64,000 nucleotides of DNA from Thermoflavimicrobium daqui (GCF_003313465.1 NZ_KZ845663.1:605911-669910), one strand, 5' to 3'; positions 27,324-36,113 are shown, counted from the first letter of the stretch. Made by a program: numbers and translations. Notes: generated by a model not told the origin, from the sequence alone.

Positions 27324-28333
27324 ACTTTTTCACCTGCATTTCTACGGGCAAGATAAATAAAAAATGGAGTCCCAATGATAGCTGTCATCACTCCCACTGG
27401 AATTTCTTGTTTGGCCATAATCAGTCTTCCACCTATATCTGCACTCATTAAAAATAGAGCTCCAAATAGGATGCTATAAGGAATAATCCATCGATAGTCA
27501 ATCCCAACTAATGCTCGTACTATATGCGGGACAATCAGCCCTACAAATACAATGGGACCAGCGATCGCTACGGATCCACCTGCTAATAAAATAATAATAC
27601 AACCCGTCAATAGCTTAATCAGACCTAGTTTCATTCCGAGTCCTTTGGCAACCTCATCTCCTAAAGCAAGGACATTCATTTGCTTCATAATGACAAGTGC
27701 AAGTATCCAGCCTAGAAAAATAAATGGAAATATACTCGAAACCATTTCTAATTTTCTTCCTTGAACCGAGCCAGTAAGCCAAAATAATAACTCTTCAAGA
27801 CCTTTTTCGTTCATGACTAAAATTCCTTGTGTAAGTGAAGCAAACAAGGCTGCCATCGCTGTACCTGATAAAGTTAGCTTTACTGGAGTCATCCCATCCC
27901 GCCCCAGCGATCCTAAAAAATAAACCAAAAATGAAGCCAGAGCTGCACCAACTAACCCTACTATCATTAATGAAGTTAATGATTGTATACCTAAAAAAGA
28001 AACAGCAATCACAATCAAAAAACTAGCTCCCGCATTCACACCTAATGTAGCTGGTGAAGCAAGGGGATTTCGTGTAAGTCCTTGCATAAGCCCACCTGCA
28101 ATCGCTAAACTAGCTCCAACCACTGTAGCAATTACTGTCCTAGGTATGCGACTACTCCGAATAATTAAGTGTTCGTTTGATTGATTAAAATGGAAAATAG
28201 AGTCCCAAACCATTTGTATCGACATATTTTTAAATCCTAACATGATACTTAACAACATAAAAAGAAAAACGAATAATAATCCAATTATCAATCCAGCAAC
28301 TTTTAATAACCTCGTATGTAAAATCTCTCTCAA
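27320..28333 (-). CDS. FecCD-type iron-siderophore ABC permease, first subunit
   Basis: A 337-residue FecCD-family permease with GLMQGLTRNPLASPATLGV and the ATPase-contact loop GPIVFVGLIVPHIVRALVG. It starts at TTG 28333, with AGGTGA 6 nt upstream. It is divergent from the binding-protein gene at 28501, and the shared intergenic region contains two Fur boxes, so iron starvation should induce both arms. Confidence 0.93.
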   Translation of the reverse strand: MREILHTRLLKVAGLIIGLLFVFLFMLLSIMLGFKNMSIQMVWDSIFHFNQSNEHLIIRSSRIPRTVIATVVGASLAIAGGLMQGLTRNPLASPATLGVNAGASFLIVIAVSFLGIQSLTSLMIVGLVGAALASFLVYFLGSLGRDGMTPVKLTLSGTAMAALFASLTQGILVMNEKGLEELLFWLTGSVQGRKLEMVSSIFPFIFLGWILALVIMKQMNVLALGDEVAKGLGMKLGLIKLLTGCIIILLAGGSVAIAGPIVFVGLIVPHIVRALVGIDYRWIIPYSILFGALFLMSADIGGRLIMAKQEIPVGVMTAIIGTPFFIYLARRNAGEKV

Positions 28334-28404
28334 CGATCGTCACCTAACTTCCTTAATTACCTGAAACCATTTTCAGTCTAATGAATCTATTTAGTACATG
28401 TCAA

Positions 28405-28419
28405 TGAAAATCATTTTCA
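28405..28419. promoter_or_regulatory. Fur box 1 (between the permease and binding-protein genes)
   Basis: TGAAAATCATTTTCA is a perfect 7-1-7 inverted repeat closely matching the B. subtilis Fur consensus TGATAATNATTATCA. It sits just upstream of the -35 box of the plus-strand promoter. Confidence 0.8.
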
Positions 28420-28427
28420 AATACTAA

Positions 28428-28456
28428 TTGACAATAAACTAGCTCCCTATTATAGT
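28428..28456 (+). promoter_or_regulatory. SigA promoter of the siderophore-binding protein gene
   Basis: TTGACA (28428-28433), 17 bp, TATAGT (28451-28456). It is flanked by Fur boxes on both sides. Confidence 0.8.
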
Positions 28457-28462
28457 ATTAAA

Positions 28463-28477
28463 TGAAAATCATTATCA
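28463..28477. promoter_or_regulatory. Fur box 2, at the transcription start
   Basis: TGAAAATCATTATCA differs from the 7-1-7 Fur consensus at one position. It covers the expected +1 region of the promoter at 28428. Confidence 0.8.
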
Positions 28478-28500
28478 AATGGAATGAAGGAGCTACAGTC

Positions 28501-29466
28501 ATGTTTAAGCGCCATTTTTTAGGACTATTTAATATTATTTTTATACTTTCTATGCTCATGGCTGGATGCGGGTCTATCCCCACACAAAGTTCAAAAGAGG
28601 AAAACAAAGGAAAATCCCGTACCATTGAACATGTGATGGGTAAAACAAAAGTACCCGAACATCCTAAGCGCATTGTTGTCCTTACCAATGAAGGAACAGA
28701 AGCACTACTTGCTTTAGGCATTAAGCCAGTAGGTGCTATCCAAGGTTTTACAGGAGAGTTTTATCCACATATCGCTAAAGAGCTACAAGGAGTGACCTCT
28801 GTAGGTACGGAGCATGCACCTAGCTTAGAGACGATTATGAAATTAAAGCCAGATTTAATTATTGGTATGAAAATGCGCCAAGAAAAAATTTATAATCAGC
28901 TTTCTAAAATAGCCCCTACTGTTTTTAGTGATAAATTACGTGGAGATTGGAAAGAAAACTTTTCACTTTATGCAAAGGCAGTTAATAAAGAGGCAGAAGG
29001 GAAAAAGCTTTTAGCAGATTATGATAAAAAGCTTGAAGAAGTGAAAAAGAAAGCAGGAGACTTAACTCAGAAAAAGATTTCTGTTGTACGTTTTATGCCT
29101 GGTAAAGTTAGAATTTACCAAGGGGATACCTTCACAGGAAATATATTCAAACAGTTGGGATGGGCTCGCCCTGAACTCCAAGCAAAAAATGAATTTGCGT
29201 TAGAAGTAACACGTGAAAGAATCCCAGATATGGATGGGGATATCCTTCTCTATTTTACTTACACACCAAAAAAAGATGGCTCGGGAGCTCTTCAATTAGA
29301 AAAAGAGTTTACCAATGATCCATTATGGAAAAACCTCAATGCCGTTAAAAATCAACAAGTATTTAAAGTTGATGATATTATTTGGAATACAGCTGGTGGT
29401 ATCAAAGCAGCTAATCTAATGTTAGATGAGTTAAGTAACAAATATATACCACAGTTTAAAAAGTAA
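28501..29466 (+). CDS. Iron-siderophore substrate-binding lipoprotein
   Basis: A 321-residue class III binding protein (Peripla_BP_2, FhuD/FecB-like). The lipobox is LMAGC. RIVVLTNEGTEALLALGIKPVGA begins the N-lobe, and the C-lobe ends in AANLMLDELSNKY. It captures a ferric siderophore for the divergent FecCD pair. A longer in-frame ATG at 28462 lies inside Fur box 2 and has no RBS; GGAG is placed 8 nt before the ATG at 28501. A 15-bp hairpin terminator follows. Confidence 0.92.
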   Translation: MFKRHFLGLFNIIFILSMLMAGCGSIPTQSSKEENKGKSRTIEHVMGKTKVPEHPKRIVVLTNEGTEALLALGIKPVGAIQGFTGEFYPHIAKELQGVTSVGTEHAPSLETIMKLKPDLIIGMKMRQEKIYNQLSKIAPTVFSDKLRGDWKENFSLYAKAVNKEAEGKKLLADYDKKLEEVKKKAGDLTQKKISVVRFMPGKVRIYQGDTFTGNIFKQLGWARPELQAKNEFALEVTRERIPDMDGDILLYFTYTPKKDGSGALQLEKEFTNDPLWKNLNAVKNQQVFKVDDIIWNTAGGIKAANLMLDELSNKYIPQFKK

Positions 29467-29506
29467 TCCATGTTATTCCTCCTAATAATTAGAATCTACT
29501 TCCACT

Positions 29507-29541
29507 ACAAAGCTTCATTTCGTTATGAAATGAAGCTTTGT
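29507..29541 (+). terminator. Terminator of the siderophore-binding protein gene
   Basis: A perfect 15-bp stem starting ACAAAGCTTCATTTC, with a 5-nt loop, then TTATTT. Confidence 0.85.
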
Positions 29542-29620
29542 TATTTCCCTCAAACTTCCACCTATCTTTTTTTGAATTTAAGACATACTAACTTAAAACG
29601 ATCAACATCTCGGTGATCTT

Positions 29621-30670
29621 ATGAAAACAAAGAGATTGATGTGCCTAATTAGTTTCATCATCTTACTAAATTCAATAATAAGTCTAAACACCCCTGTTCA
29701 TGCACAAGTGGCATCACCTGAATTAGAGAAAATTTATCTATTTAAAGCAATGGAAGCACTTACTGGAGCCCCTTGGAATTATTTAGCTGCTATGAACCAA
29801 TACGAACAAAACCTTACAAAGTTACAAAAAAAGAAAAGCGAAAAGAAAGGACTTATCTCCATACAGGTTTCCCCTAGTATTTGGGCTGGTCCTGCTAACC
29901 CGGATCTTGAAAGTATGTACCCACGATCTATTCAATTTTTTGCTGGAATTGGTCGGGATGGTAATGGGGATGGATTAGCTAATCCCAAAGATGATATGGA
30001 TATTCTATACTCCATCGCCCACTTTTTGACACAAAAAGGACAAACACCGCAAAATATTCGTGAACAACTTTGGCAATACTATCAACACTCGGTTCCCGTT
30101 GATATTATTACTCATATAGCCAAGATTTTTGAGAAGTATGAACGAATTGATTTAGATAAATATACTTTTCCGATTCCTCTACATTACAACTATTCTTATC
30201 GTAGTACCTGGGGTACAGGACGTAACTGGGGTGGGAGACGTATTCATGAGGGAACTGACATCTTTGCCGGTTATGGGACTCCCATTCGTAGTACTTGTTA
30301 TGGTTATATCGAATTAATGGGTTGGAATCGATTTGGTGGATGGAGAATCGGTATTCGTGATACCCAGAATAATTATCATTATTTTGCCCATTTAGCAGGC
30401 TTTCGTAAAGGGTTAAAGCAAGGTGATATTGTAAAACCTGGGGAGTTAATAGGTTCAGTAGGCTCTACTGGATATGGTCCTCCCGGAACGGCTGGAAAGT
30501 TTCCGCCCCATTTACATTATGGATTATATAAGTTTAATGGACGAACAACTTATTCTTATGATCCATTTCCTTCATTAAAAAGATGGGAACTATCTCTAAA
30601 ACAAAAGATGAAAATAAAAAAGAAAAAAGGACAGAAGCCCACCTGGAATTCCAATGATGTTAAGATTTAA
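29621..30670 (+). CDS. lytH: M23-family peptidase, LytH/YunA-like sporulation L-Ala-D-Glu endopeptidase
   Basis: A 349-residue exported protein. The signal peptide ends near PVHAQ. The C-terminal M23 domain holds HEGTD (about residue 208) and HLH (about 296), the zinc ligands of LytM/LytH peptidases. LytH of B. subtilis trims stem peptides in the spore cortex and lies beside lipA there, matching the local order. GGTGAT lies 3 nt before the ATG, so the RBS spacing is short. The Lys-rich tail (KQKMKIKKKKG) could aid wall binding. A terminator follows. Confidence 0.85.
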   Translation: MKTKRLMCLISFIILLNSIISLNTPVHAQVASPELEKIYLFKAMEALTGAPWNYLAAMNQYEQNLTKLQKKKSEKKGLISIQVSPSIWAGPANPDLESMYPRSIQFFAGIGRDGNGDGLANPKDDMDILYSIAHFLTQKGQTPQNIREQLWQYYQHSVPVDIITHIAKIFEKYERIDLDKYTFPIPLHYNYSYRSTWGTGRNWGGRRIHEGTDIFAGYGTPIRSTCYGYIELMGWNRFGGWRIGIRDTQNNYHYFAHLAGFRKGLKQGDIVKPGELIGSVGSTGYGPPGTAGKFPPHLHYGLYKFNGRTTYSYDPFPSLKRWELSLKQKMKIKKKKGQKPTWNSNDVKI

Positions 30671-30671
30671 T

Positions 30672-30720
30672 AAAAAATAGACTTCCCTTTCAATCTAATG
30701 AAAGAGAAGTCTATTTTTTA
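30672..30720. terminator. Bidirectional terminator lytH / amino acid permease
   Basis: AAAAAATAGACTTC pairs with GAAGTCTATTTTTT, with an inner CTTTCA/TGAAAG stem. It is A/T-flanked on both sides. Confidence 0.88.
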
Positions 30721-30753
30721 ATACTTAGAATCATTCAATCGCCCATTGCTCTT

Positions 30754-32148
30754 TTAATCATCGTGATTCAGCTTAGATTTACGTACAGAGTATGCGAAAT
30801 ATACAACGATACCAATTGCCCACCAAATAAGGAAACGAAGCCATGTTCCCCAAGGAAGCTGTACCATCAGGTACACACAAGCAATCACAGCTAGTATGGG
30901 GAGCCACGGAACACCGGGACAGCGAAATTTCCTTTCCAAATTAGGCTGAGTTTTTCGTAAAATAATCACAGCGATCGAGATAATAACGAAAGCAGCAAGA
31001 GTACCTAAGTTAACCAACCTTGATAATTCACCTAATGGAACCAGAGCACCAAATAAAGCACAAACAGTTCCGCAAAACCATGTGGCTTTATAAGGAGTTC
31101 GAAGTTTGGGATGAACCGTTGAAAAAAATTTAGGTAACAGGCCATCACGCGACATCGCATATCCAATCCTGATTTGTCCGTACAACATAACAAGCATCAC
31201 TGTCATCATACCAATCACAGCTCCAAGATCAATCATACCAGCTACCCAGTCTTGTCCTACAAATTTAAATACGTATGATACTGGAGCATCTTCATGACCT
31301 TTAAAGTTTAGAAAGGGCATAGAGCCTGTAACAACAAGAGTAACAACAACATACAGAATCGTACAAATACCAAGTGACCACATAATTCCTTTGGGTAAGT
31401 CTTTTCCTGGATTTATCGTTTCCTCAGCCGCTGAACTTACTGCATCAAATCCTAGATAAGCAAAGAAGACGACAGCGGCAGCAGCCCCTATCCCTGAGAA
31501 ACCATACGGTGCAAATGGAGACCAGTTTTCAGGTTTCACATAAGCCACACCAACAAAAATCACTAATGCAACTACAGCCAGTTTTAATACTACCATGATA
31601 TTATTGACCAGTTTAGACTCACGAATTCCTAGGGATAGTAAAAATGTGATCAACATAACAATCAGAAAAGCCGGTAAATTGATAACAGTCCCTTCCGCAG
31701 CATTATAAGCTCCTGTAAGCGCTTTCGGTAACTCTAATCCAAAACCAGCTATAAATGATTGAAAGTATCCCGACCAACCACTTGAAACAGCACTTACTGC
31801 TAAACTGTATTCCAATACTAAATCCCAACCAATTACCCATGCTAAAAATTCTCCAATCGTTACATAGGTATAAGTATAAGCAGATCCGGAAATTGGAACC
31901 ATGGAAGCAAATTCTGCATAAGCAAAAGCTGCTAAAGCACAAGTAATACCCGCAATAATAAATGAAACCACAAGTCCTGGCCCAGCAGTTAACGCCCCTT
32001 CACCCGTTAAAACGAAAATTCCAGTTCCGATAATCGCTCCAATACCCAAAAATGTTAGATCAAATGCGCCTAAATTTCGTCGAAGTGTTACTCCTTTCCC
32101 ACTTTGCTGCAATAAAGTTTGAATGCTTTTCTTTCTAAAAAGATTCAC
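30754..32148 (-). CDS. APC-family amino acid permease (YfnA/CAT-like)
   Basis: A 464-residue transporter with 12 or more hydrophobic segments. LGIGAIIGTGIFVLTG in TM1 and the GFDAVSSAAEETINPGKDLP segment are typical of cationic amino acid transporter-like APC permeases. It imports an amino acid, probably with protons; the substrate is not determinable. It starts at GTG 32148, with AAGGAGG 8 nt upstream. It is monocistronic, with the dispersed repeat copy D in its upstream region. Confidence 0.92.
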   Translation of the reverse strand: MNLFRKKSIQTLLQQSGKGVTLRRNLGAFDLTFLGIGAIIGTGIFVLTGEGALTAGPGLVVSFIIAGITCALAAFAYAEFASMVPISGSAYTYTYVTIGEFLAWVIGWDLVLEYSLAVSAVSSGWSGYFQSFIAGFGLELPKALTGAYNAAEGTVINLPAFLIVMLITFLLSLGIRESKLVNNIMVVLKLAVVALVIFVGVAYVKPENWSPFAPYGFSGIGAAAAVVFFAYLGFDAVSSAAEETINPGKDLPKGIMWSLGICTILYVVVTLVVTGSMPFLNFKGHEDAPVSYVFKFVGQDWVAGMIDLGAVIGMMTVMLVMLYGQIRIGYAMSRDGLLPKFFSTVHPKLRTPYKATWFCGTVCALFGALVPLGELSRLVNLGTLAAFVIISIAVIILRKTQPNLERKFRCPGVPWLPILAVIACVYLMVQLPWGTWLRFLIWWAIGIVVYFAYSVRKSKLNHDD

Positions 32149-32185
32149 TTCATCAACCTCCTTTTAAATCGAGAATATTCAGTTT

Positions 32186-32327
32186 GAGGATGTTGCATGA
32201 ATCAGACACTCATCGTGTTTGAACTCACTCCCGTAGCCTTATCAGTCAAAAGCTGTTTCTACATAAAAACGATTCGCTCTCGTTACAGAAATGATCTAGG
32301 TTTTGGATTGAATTAGGCAACATTCTC
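32186..32327 (-). repeat. Dispersed intergenic repeat, copy D with inverted ends
   Basis: It is bounded by GAGGATGTTGC at the left and GCAACATTCTC at the right, which are imperfect inverted repeats. The interior matches copy A but lacks about 50 bp of it. A MITE-like element or decayed IS end is possible. Confidence 0.65.
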
Positions 32328-32508
32328 TGTTTTCATGCGAAATAGATATTTATTTATTTTTCGAAAATACCTATTTCTCATTGTAAAAATATCATAGCAT
32401 AATCATATCTAAATATGAATAAGAAATTTCATTTTTTTGTAATAAAATCAATGATTCGATCGGTTTTTATTATTATAAAATGTTATATAAAAACTATTAT
32501 TGATAATT

Positions 32509-32537
32509 AGTTCACCCACTAAGACAATGGGTGAACT
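32509..32537. terminator. Hairpin after the glutaredoxin-like gene
   Basis: AGTTCACCCA / TGGGTGAACT form a 10-bp stem with a 9-nt loop. The flanking T-tract is weak. Confidence 0.6.
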
Positions 32538-32543
32538 TTGCTT

Positions 32544-32783
32544 TTATTTCTCCGCTTTTTGACCTAGTGCTTCGAGGATTAATTCTGGTTGTAAACCATG
32601 GATCGCTTTATCTCCAACAACCGTTACGGGAACACCTAAAAATCCCATCTGTTTAACTTCTTCCAAATACATTGGATTTGATCCACAATCTTTTACCTCA
32701 TATTCGATTTGATAGTCGGTCAAAAAACGCTTTAAGATATTACATTCAATACAGTGTGGTTTCGAATAGACTAAGACTTTCAT
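32544..32783 (-). CDS. Glutaredoxin-family thiol protein
   Basis: A 79-residue thioredoxin-fold protein. It has the redox motif CIEC near residue 10, the cis-Pro GVPVTVV and the GLQPELI helix, as in NrdH/YruB-like glutaredoxins. It reduces disulfides in the cytosol. AGGAGG is 7 nt upstream of the ATG at 32783; the extra upstream codons to 32810 include the RBS itself and are not translated. Confidence 0.88.
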   Translation of the reverse strand: MKVLVYSKPHCIECNILKRFLTDYQIEYEVKDCGSNPMYLEEVKQMGFLGVPVTVVGDKAIHGLQPELILEALGQKAEK

Positions 32784-32937
32784 TCTCGTTCCTCCTTTTT
32801 TATCAATCATCTATTCGTTCTACTTATTCCTTACTATTCAACTTTACAATAGAACTTTATAATTTGTATAACAAGATACCCTTATTATATCTTCTTACTT
32901 TCGCTATAATAGGACTAGATTATGAAGTACGGGAGAG

Positions 32938-34704
32938 ATGACTTTGCATAAAAATCTACGTTCTTTTATTAAGCAACTTAAACAAGAGAAAGATCTAGTG
33001 GAAATTGATACACCCGTTGATCCGAACTTAGAGCTCGCAGAGATCCACCGTCGAGTAATTGAAGAAGAAGGGCCCGCTCTTCTCTTTACCAATATTCGTG
33101 GGAGTCACTTTCCAGTAGTAACCAACTTATTCGGGACTACTCGTCGTGTTGAGCTTGCTTTTGGTCCGAGGCCTGAACAATTAATGAAGCAAGTCGTTCA
33201 ATTAGTACACAAGTTAATGCCTCCATCTCCTCAAGCACTCTGGGGAGAACGAAAACTAATTGGTGATCTACTTAAGGTTGGTTTGAAGACTGTTAGTAAA
33301 AACAGAGCTCCTGTCTTGGAACAACAACAGAGTAAAGTAGACTTAACTAAATTACCTGTCATTACTTCATGGCAAGAAGATGGTGGTCCTTTTATTACAC
33401 TACCACTCGTCTATACAGAGCATCCAGAAAGTAAACAACATAACTTAGGAATGTATCGAATGCAGATTTTTGATGGGCAAACGACAGGAATGCACTGGCA
33501 GATTCATAAAGGTGGAGGTTTTCATTATTACGAAGCAGAACGAAGGAACCAGCCTTTGCCTGTGCGAGTATTTTTGGGTGGACCTCCAGCCTTAATCGTT
33601 TCCGCTATTGCTCCATTACCCGAATTTCTACCAGAACTATTGATGACTTCTCTTATCCTTGGAGAGAAATTACCTGTCGTAAAACCAGAAGATGGAGGAT
33701 ATCCTTTTGTTGCCGAAGCAGAGTTTGTCCTATCTGGTAAAGTATTTCCACATGAACGTCGTTTAGAAGGACCATTTGGTGATCATTATGGCTATTACTC
33801 TCTTGCTCATGAATTCCCTGTCTTTCATGTTGAGAGTGTTCACCACCGAAAAAATGCCATTTATCCTGCAACCATCGTCGGTAAACCCAAACAAGAAGAT
33901 TATTATTTAGGTGAGTTTTTACAGAAGCTTCTTTCCCCCGCTTTTCCTATGGTTATGCCAGGTGTTCGTGAAGTATGGGCATATCCTGAGACGGGTGTCC
34001 ACGCACTTGCAGCGGCTATCGTCCGTGAGAGTTATAAACGTGAAGCTTTAGTCAACGCGTTCCGAATTCTAGGCGAAGGTCAGCTTACCTTAACAAAATT
34101 CTTGATTGTAACAGATCAATCTACATCACTTGAGGACTTTCCTCGCCTCTTTGAACTTGTAATGGAACGGTTTGATCCGGCAACCGATCTTTTTATCTTT
34201 AATAATACTTCTATGGATACACTTGACTATACGGGCCGTCGTCTTAATCATGGTAGCAAAGCAGTTCTCATCGGAACGGGAGCTCCTGTACGATCTCTCC
34301 CAGCCCAATTTGATGGGCCTGATATGGCTGGTGTGAAAGATGCTGCTGTTTATTGTAAAGGAGCATTAGTCTTAGAGGCGGACTCATTCTCACAAGATCC
34401 AGAACTAGCTGAAAAACTTCTAAAACATTATGGCGATCAGCTAACAGAATGGCCATTTATTTTCTTAGTGGATGATATCCATGCGGCATCAGGACAAACT
34501 CCTTTCTTATGGACAATCTTTACTCGCTTTGATCCAGCTCATGATATTTATGCACGGACTGAGCTTATACGTCATCATCCCAGCTACTGCTTCCCGATTA
34601 TCGTCGATGCACGTATGAAGCCAGATTATCCCGATGAACTAGAAGTAGATCCTGATATCAAAAAATTAGTCGATGAACGTTGGAAAGAGTATTTTGGTAA
34701 ATGA
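32938..34704 (+). CDS. UbiD-family decarboxylase
   Basis: A 588-residue enzyme of the prenylated-FMN-dependent UbiD family, which reversibly decarboxylates aromatic or unsaturated acids. EAEFVLSGKV and RRLEGPFGDHYGYYS contain the conserved Glu/Arg active-site region. No UbiX flavin prenyltransferase or quinone genes are adjacent. A role in the futalosine menaquinone route (MqnL-type) is possible but unproven. The ATG at 32938 is only about 2 nt after GGGAG, and a TTG at 32944 has better spacing and may be the true start. It ends at a terminator at 34769. Confidence 0.87.
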   Translation: MTLHKNLRSFIKQLKQEKDLVEIDTPVDPNLELAEIHRRVIEEEGPALLFTNIRGSHFPVVTNLFGTTRRVELAFGPRPEQLMKQVVQLVHKLMPPSPQALWGERKLIGDLLKVGLKTVSKNRAPVLEQQQSKVDLTKLPVITSWQEDGGPFITLPLVYTEHPESKQHNLGMYRMQIFDGQTTGMHWQIHKGGGFHYYEAERRNQPLPVRVFLGGPPALIVSAIAPLPEFLPELLMTSLILGEKLPVVKPEDGGYPFVAEAEFVLSGKVFPHERRLEGPFGDHYGYYSLAHEFPVFHVESVHHRKNAIYPATIVGKPKQEDYYLGEFLQKLLSPAFPMVMPGVREVWAYPETGVHALAAAIVRESYKREALVNAFRILGEGQLTLTKFLIVTDQSTSLEDFPRLFELVMERFDPATDLFIFNNTSMDTLDYTGRRLNHGSKAVLIGTGAPVRSLPAQFDGPDMAGVKDAAVYCKGALVLEADSFSQDPELAEKLLKHYGDQLTEWPFIFLVDDIHAASGQTPFLWTIFTRFDPAHDIYARTELIRHHPSYCFPIIVDARMKPDYPDELEVDPDIKKLVDERWKEYFGK

Positions 34705-34768
34705 TCGAATAATGAACTCTAGAAGTATTTTAGTTATCCACTAATTATTTTGGATACTAAAGATAAAG

Positions 34769-34815
34769 CCCGTATCACCTTGCACCTTAACCAAAAGTGA
34801 TACGGGTACTTTTTT
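34769..34815 (+). terminator. Terminator of the UbiD-family gene
   Basis: A 10-bp stem CCCGTATCAC / GTGATACGGG with an 18-nt loop is followed by TACTTTTTT. Confidence 0.85.
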
Positions 34816-34842
34816 GAATTCACTCTTTTATGCTTAAGCTAT

Positions 34843-34870
34843 TTTTTCAATCGAATGATGTAATATGCTA
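34843..34870 (-). repeat. Dispersed intergenic repeat, possible fragment E
   Basis: TTTCAATCGAATGATGTAATATGC resembles the right end of copy C, but only about 25 bp match. Confidence 0.3.
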
Positions 34871-35030
34871 ATCCTATATGTTAACAAACAAAGATCTATA
34901 AAGAATTTCTATCCTATCTTTCTTCTCCCTATAACTAATTCATACCAACCTTTTAGCAGAAGGTTGCCTAAGTTTTTTGCCGAAAGGGAATATATGAGTG
35001 AGATGATATGAGGAAAGAGTTGAGAAGAAC

Positions 35031-35651
35031 ATGGCAGACTCCATCCCTATCGAGTTATCAAAACAAGATCATCCTGAAAATAAACTTTTATTTCAAACAT
35101 TAAAGAAGTATCTGCCCAATGATCATTTGATTCTCTATCAGCAAAATCTATATGGCTATCAACCTGACTTTATTATTTTTGGTCCTGATTTAGGCTTGTT
35201 TGTGTTGGAAGTCGAGTACCTTTCCAATCTTTCCACTTGGTACTTTTCCAAACTAGCGAAGTATCAAATCAATTCGTCTGCTCACTTTTTTCAAATCCCT
35301 ACACTTTTGCGTGCTCGAAACTATGTTTTTCAAATTTCCAAAGTACTACAACAAAGTCTACAAGCTATCTTTAAAAATACTTGTATCACCTTTCCCTATG
35401 GCTATGGGACTATTTTTCCTCAACTTTCAAAAAAGAATTTACAGCAAAAACAATTAGGTTCACTTCTCCAGTACCCTAATATAATGACTCGTGAAGAGAT
35501 TGATCCCAATTCTTCCGCTTTCTCATCCAAAGAGCTAACTGAGCGATTTAAAATCATGATTAAGGGATCTCACTCTTTTACAGAGCCACTATTTTCTGAT
35601 GCCATTAAATCCATTCTTTTACAAGACTCCCTTTCAACAAAAGCTATCTAA
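35031..35651 (+). CDS. Stand-alone NERD-like domain protein with altered active site
   Basis: A 206-residue cytosolic protein. ENKLLFQTLKKYLPNDHLILYQQNL is followed by PDFIIFGPDLGLFVLEVEYL, which resembles the nuclease-related domain (NERD) fused to helicases and kinases in Bacilli. In NERD and other PD-(D/E)xK folds the strand usually ends E-V-K; here it is E-V-E, so the catalytic Lys is missing. No helicase follows in frame. The C-terminal half is not recognised. The start has only a weak RBS (AGAAGAAC). It is convergent with the YkuS-like gene. Confidence 0.6.
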   Translation: MADSIPIELSKQDHPENKLLFQTLKKYLPNDHLILYQQNLYGYQPDFIIFGPDLGLFVLEVEYLSNLSTWYFSKLAKYQINSSAHFFQIPTLLRARNYVFQISKVLQQSLQAIFKNTCITFPYGYGTIFPQLSKKNLQQKQLGSLLQYPNIMTREEIDPNSSAFSSKELTERFKIMIKGSHSFTEPLFSDAIKSILLQDSLSTKAI

Positions 35652-35670
35652 CTTAATGAGCATTCTACAA

Positions 35671-35705
35671 AAAAAGTGACTTGAAAAAAGCCCAAGTCAC
35701 TTTTT
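35671..35705. terminator. Bidirectional terminator NERD-like / YkuS-like genes
   Basis: GTGACTTG / CAAGTCAC stem with a 9-nt loop, five A on the left and five T on the right. Confidence 0.85.
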
Positions 35706-35718
35706 ATCATCTTATACT

Positions 35719-35973
35719 TTAACTAGGAAGACCTTTGAGACGTTGCCCTACTTCTTCTGCTGTTAACCCATGGGCATTGATTACTGGACAATTTTGTACG
35801 ATATCTTGCATTCCCATCATATTTTGGTCAATCCCCGAGATTACAATCGCATCAAAATTCGCTTGTATAGCCTGATTCACATTTTTCGAATTCCATACTT
35901 CGACTTGGTAGCCTTGTTGACTTAAATATTGTTGAACATTGGAAAGATCTGCTTCAACAGCGATACGCTTCAA
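35719..35973 (-). CDS. UPF0180 family protein YkuS-like
   Basis: An 84-residue small protein of UPF0180: KRIAVEADLSNVQQYLSQQGY, then VVISGIDQNMMGM and the C-terminal VINAHGLTAEEVGQRL. The function is unknown. The translated start is TTG at 35973, because GGAGG lies 8 nt before it; the extended frame to 35988 would include the RBS. It is monocistronic. Confidence 0.85.
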   Translation of the reverse strand: MKRIAVEADLSNVQQYLSQQGYQVEVWNSKNVNQAIQANFDAIVISGIDQNMMGMQDIVQNCPVINAHGLTAEEVGQRLKGLPS

Positions 35974-36040
35974 AATGAACACCTCCAATCATAGTTTGAT
36001 TCGAAAATGATCCCTTTATGCATTTTGCTTATGACAAACC

Positions 36041-36077
36041 AAAGAGACAGGCGTATAGATTTACTGCCTGTCTCTTT
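36041..36077 (-). terminator. Terminator of the AIM24-family gene
   Basis: A 12-bp stem (AAAGAGACAGGC / GCCTGTCTCTTT) about 40 nt after the stop. Confidence 0.75.
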
Positions 36078-36113
36078 GATTTGAAAATGTATAATGGGTA
36101 TAAATAGTAACTG

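Larger units (their letters stand above)
32149..32543. other. Intergenic region with repeat copy D
   Basis: It contains repeat copy D (32186-32327), a long AT-rich stretch, and a hairpin at 32509-32537 after the glutaredoxin-like gene. I see no ORF. Confidence 0.5.
34705..35030. other. Intergenic region after ubiD-like gene
   Basis: It holds the ubiD-like terminator (34769-34815) and a weak match to the right end of the dispersed repeat (34843-34870). The rest is featureless. Confidence 0.45.

Noticed and set aside
28462-28500. Longer N-terminus for the siderophore-binding protein
   Set aside because: The ATG at 28462 is within a Fur box and lacks an RBS; starting at 28501 gives a proper RBS and signal peptide.
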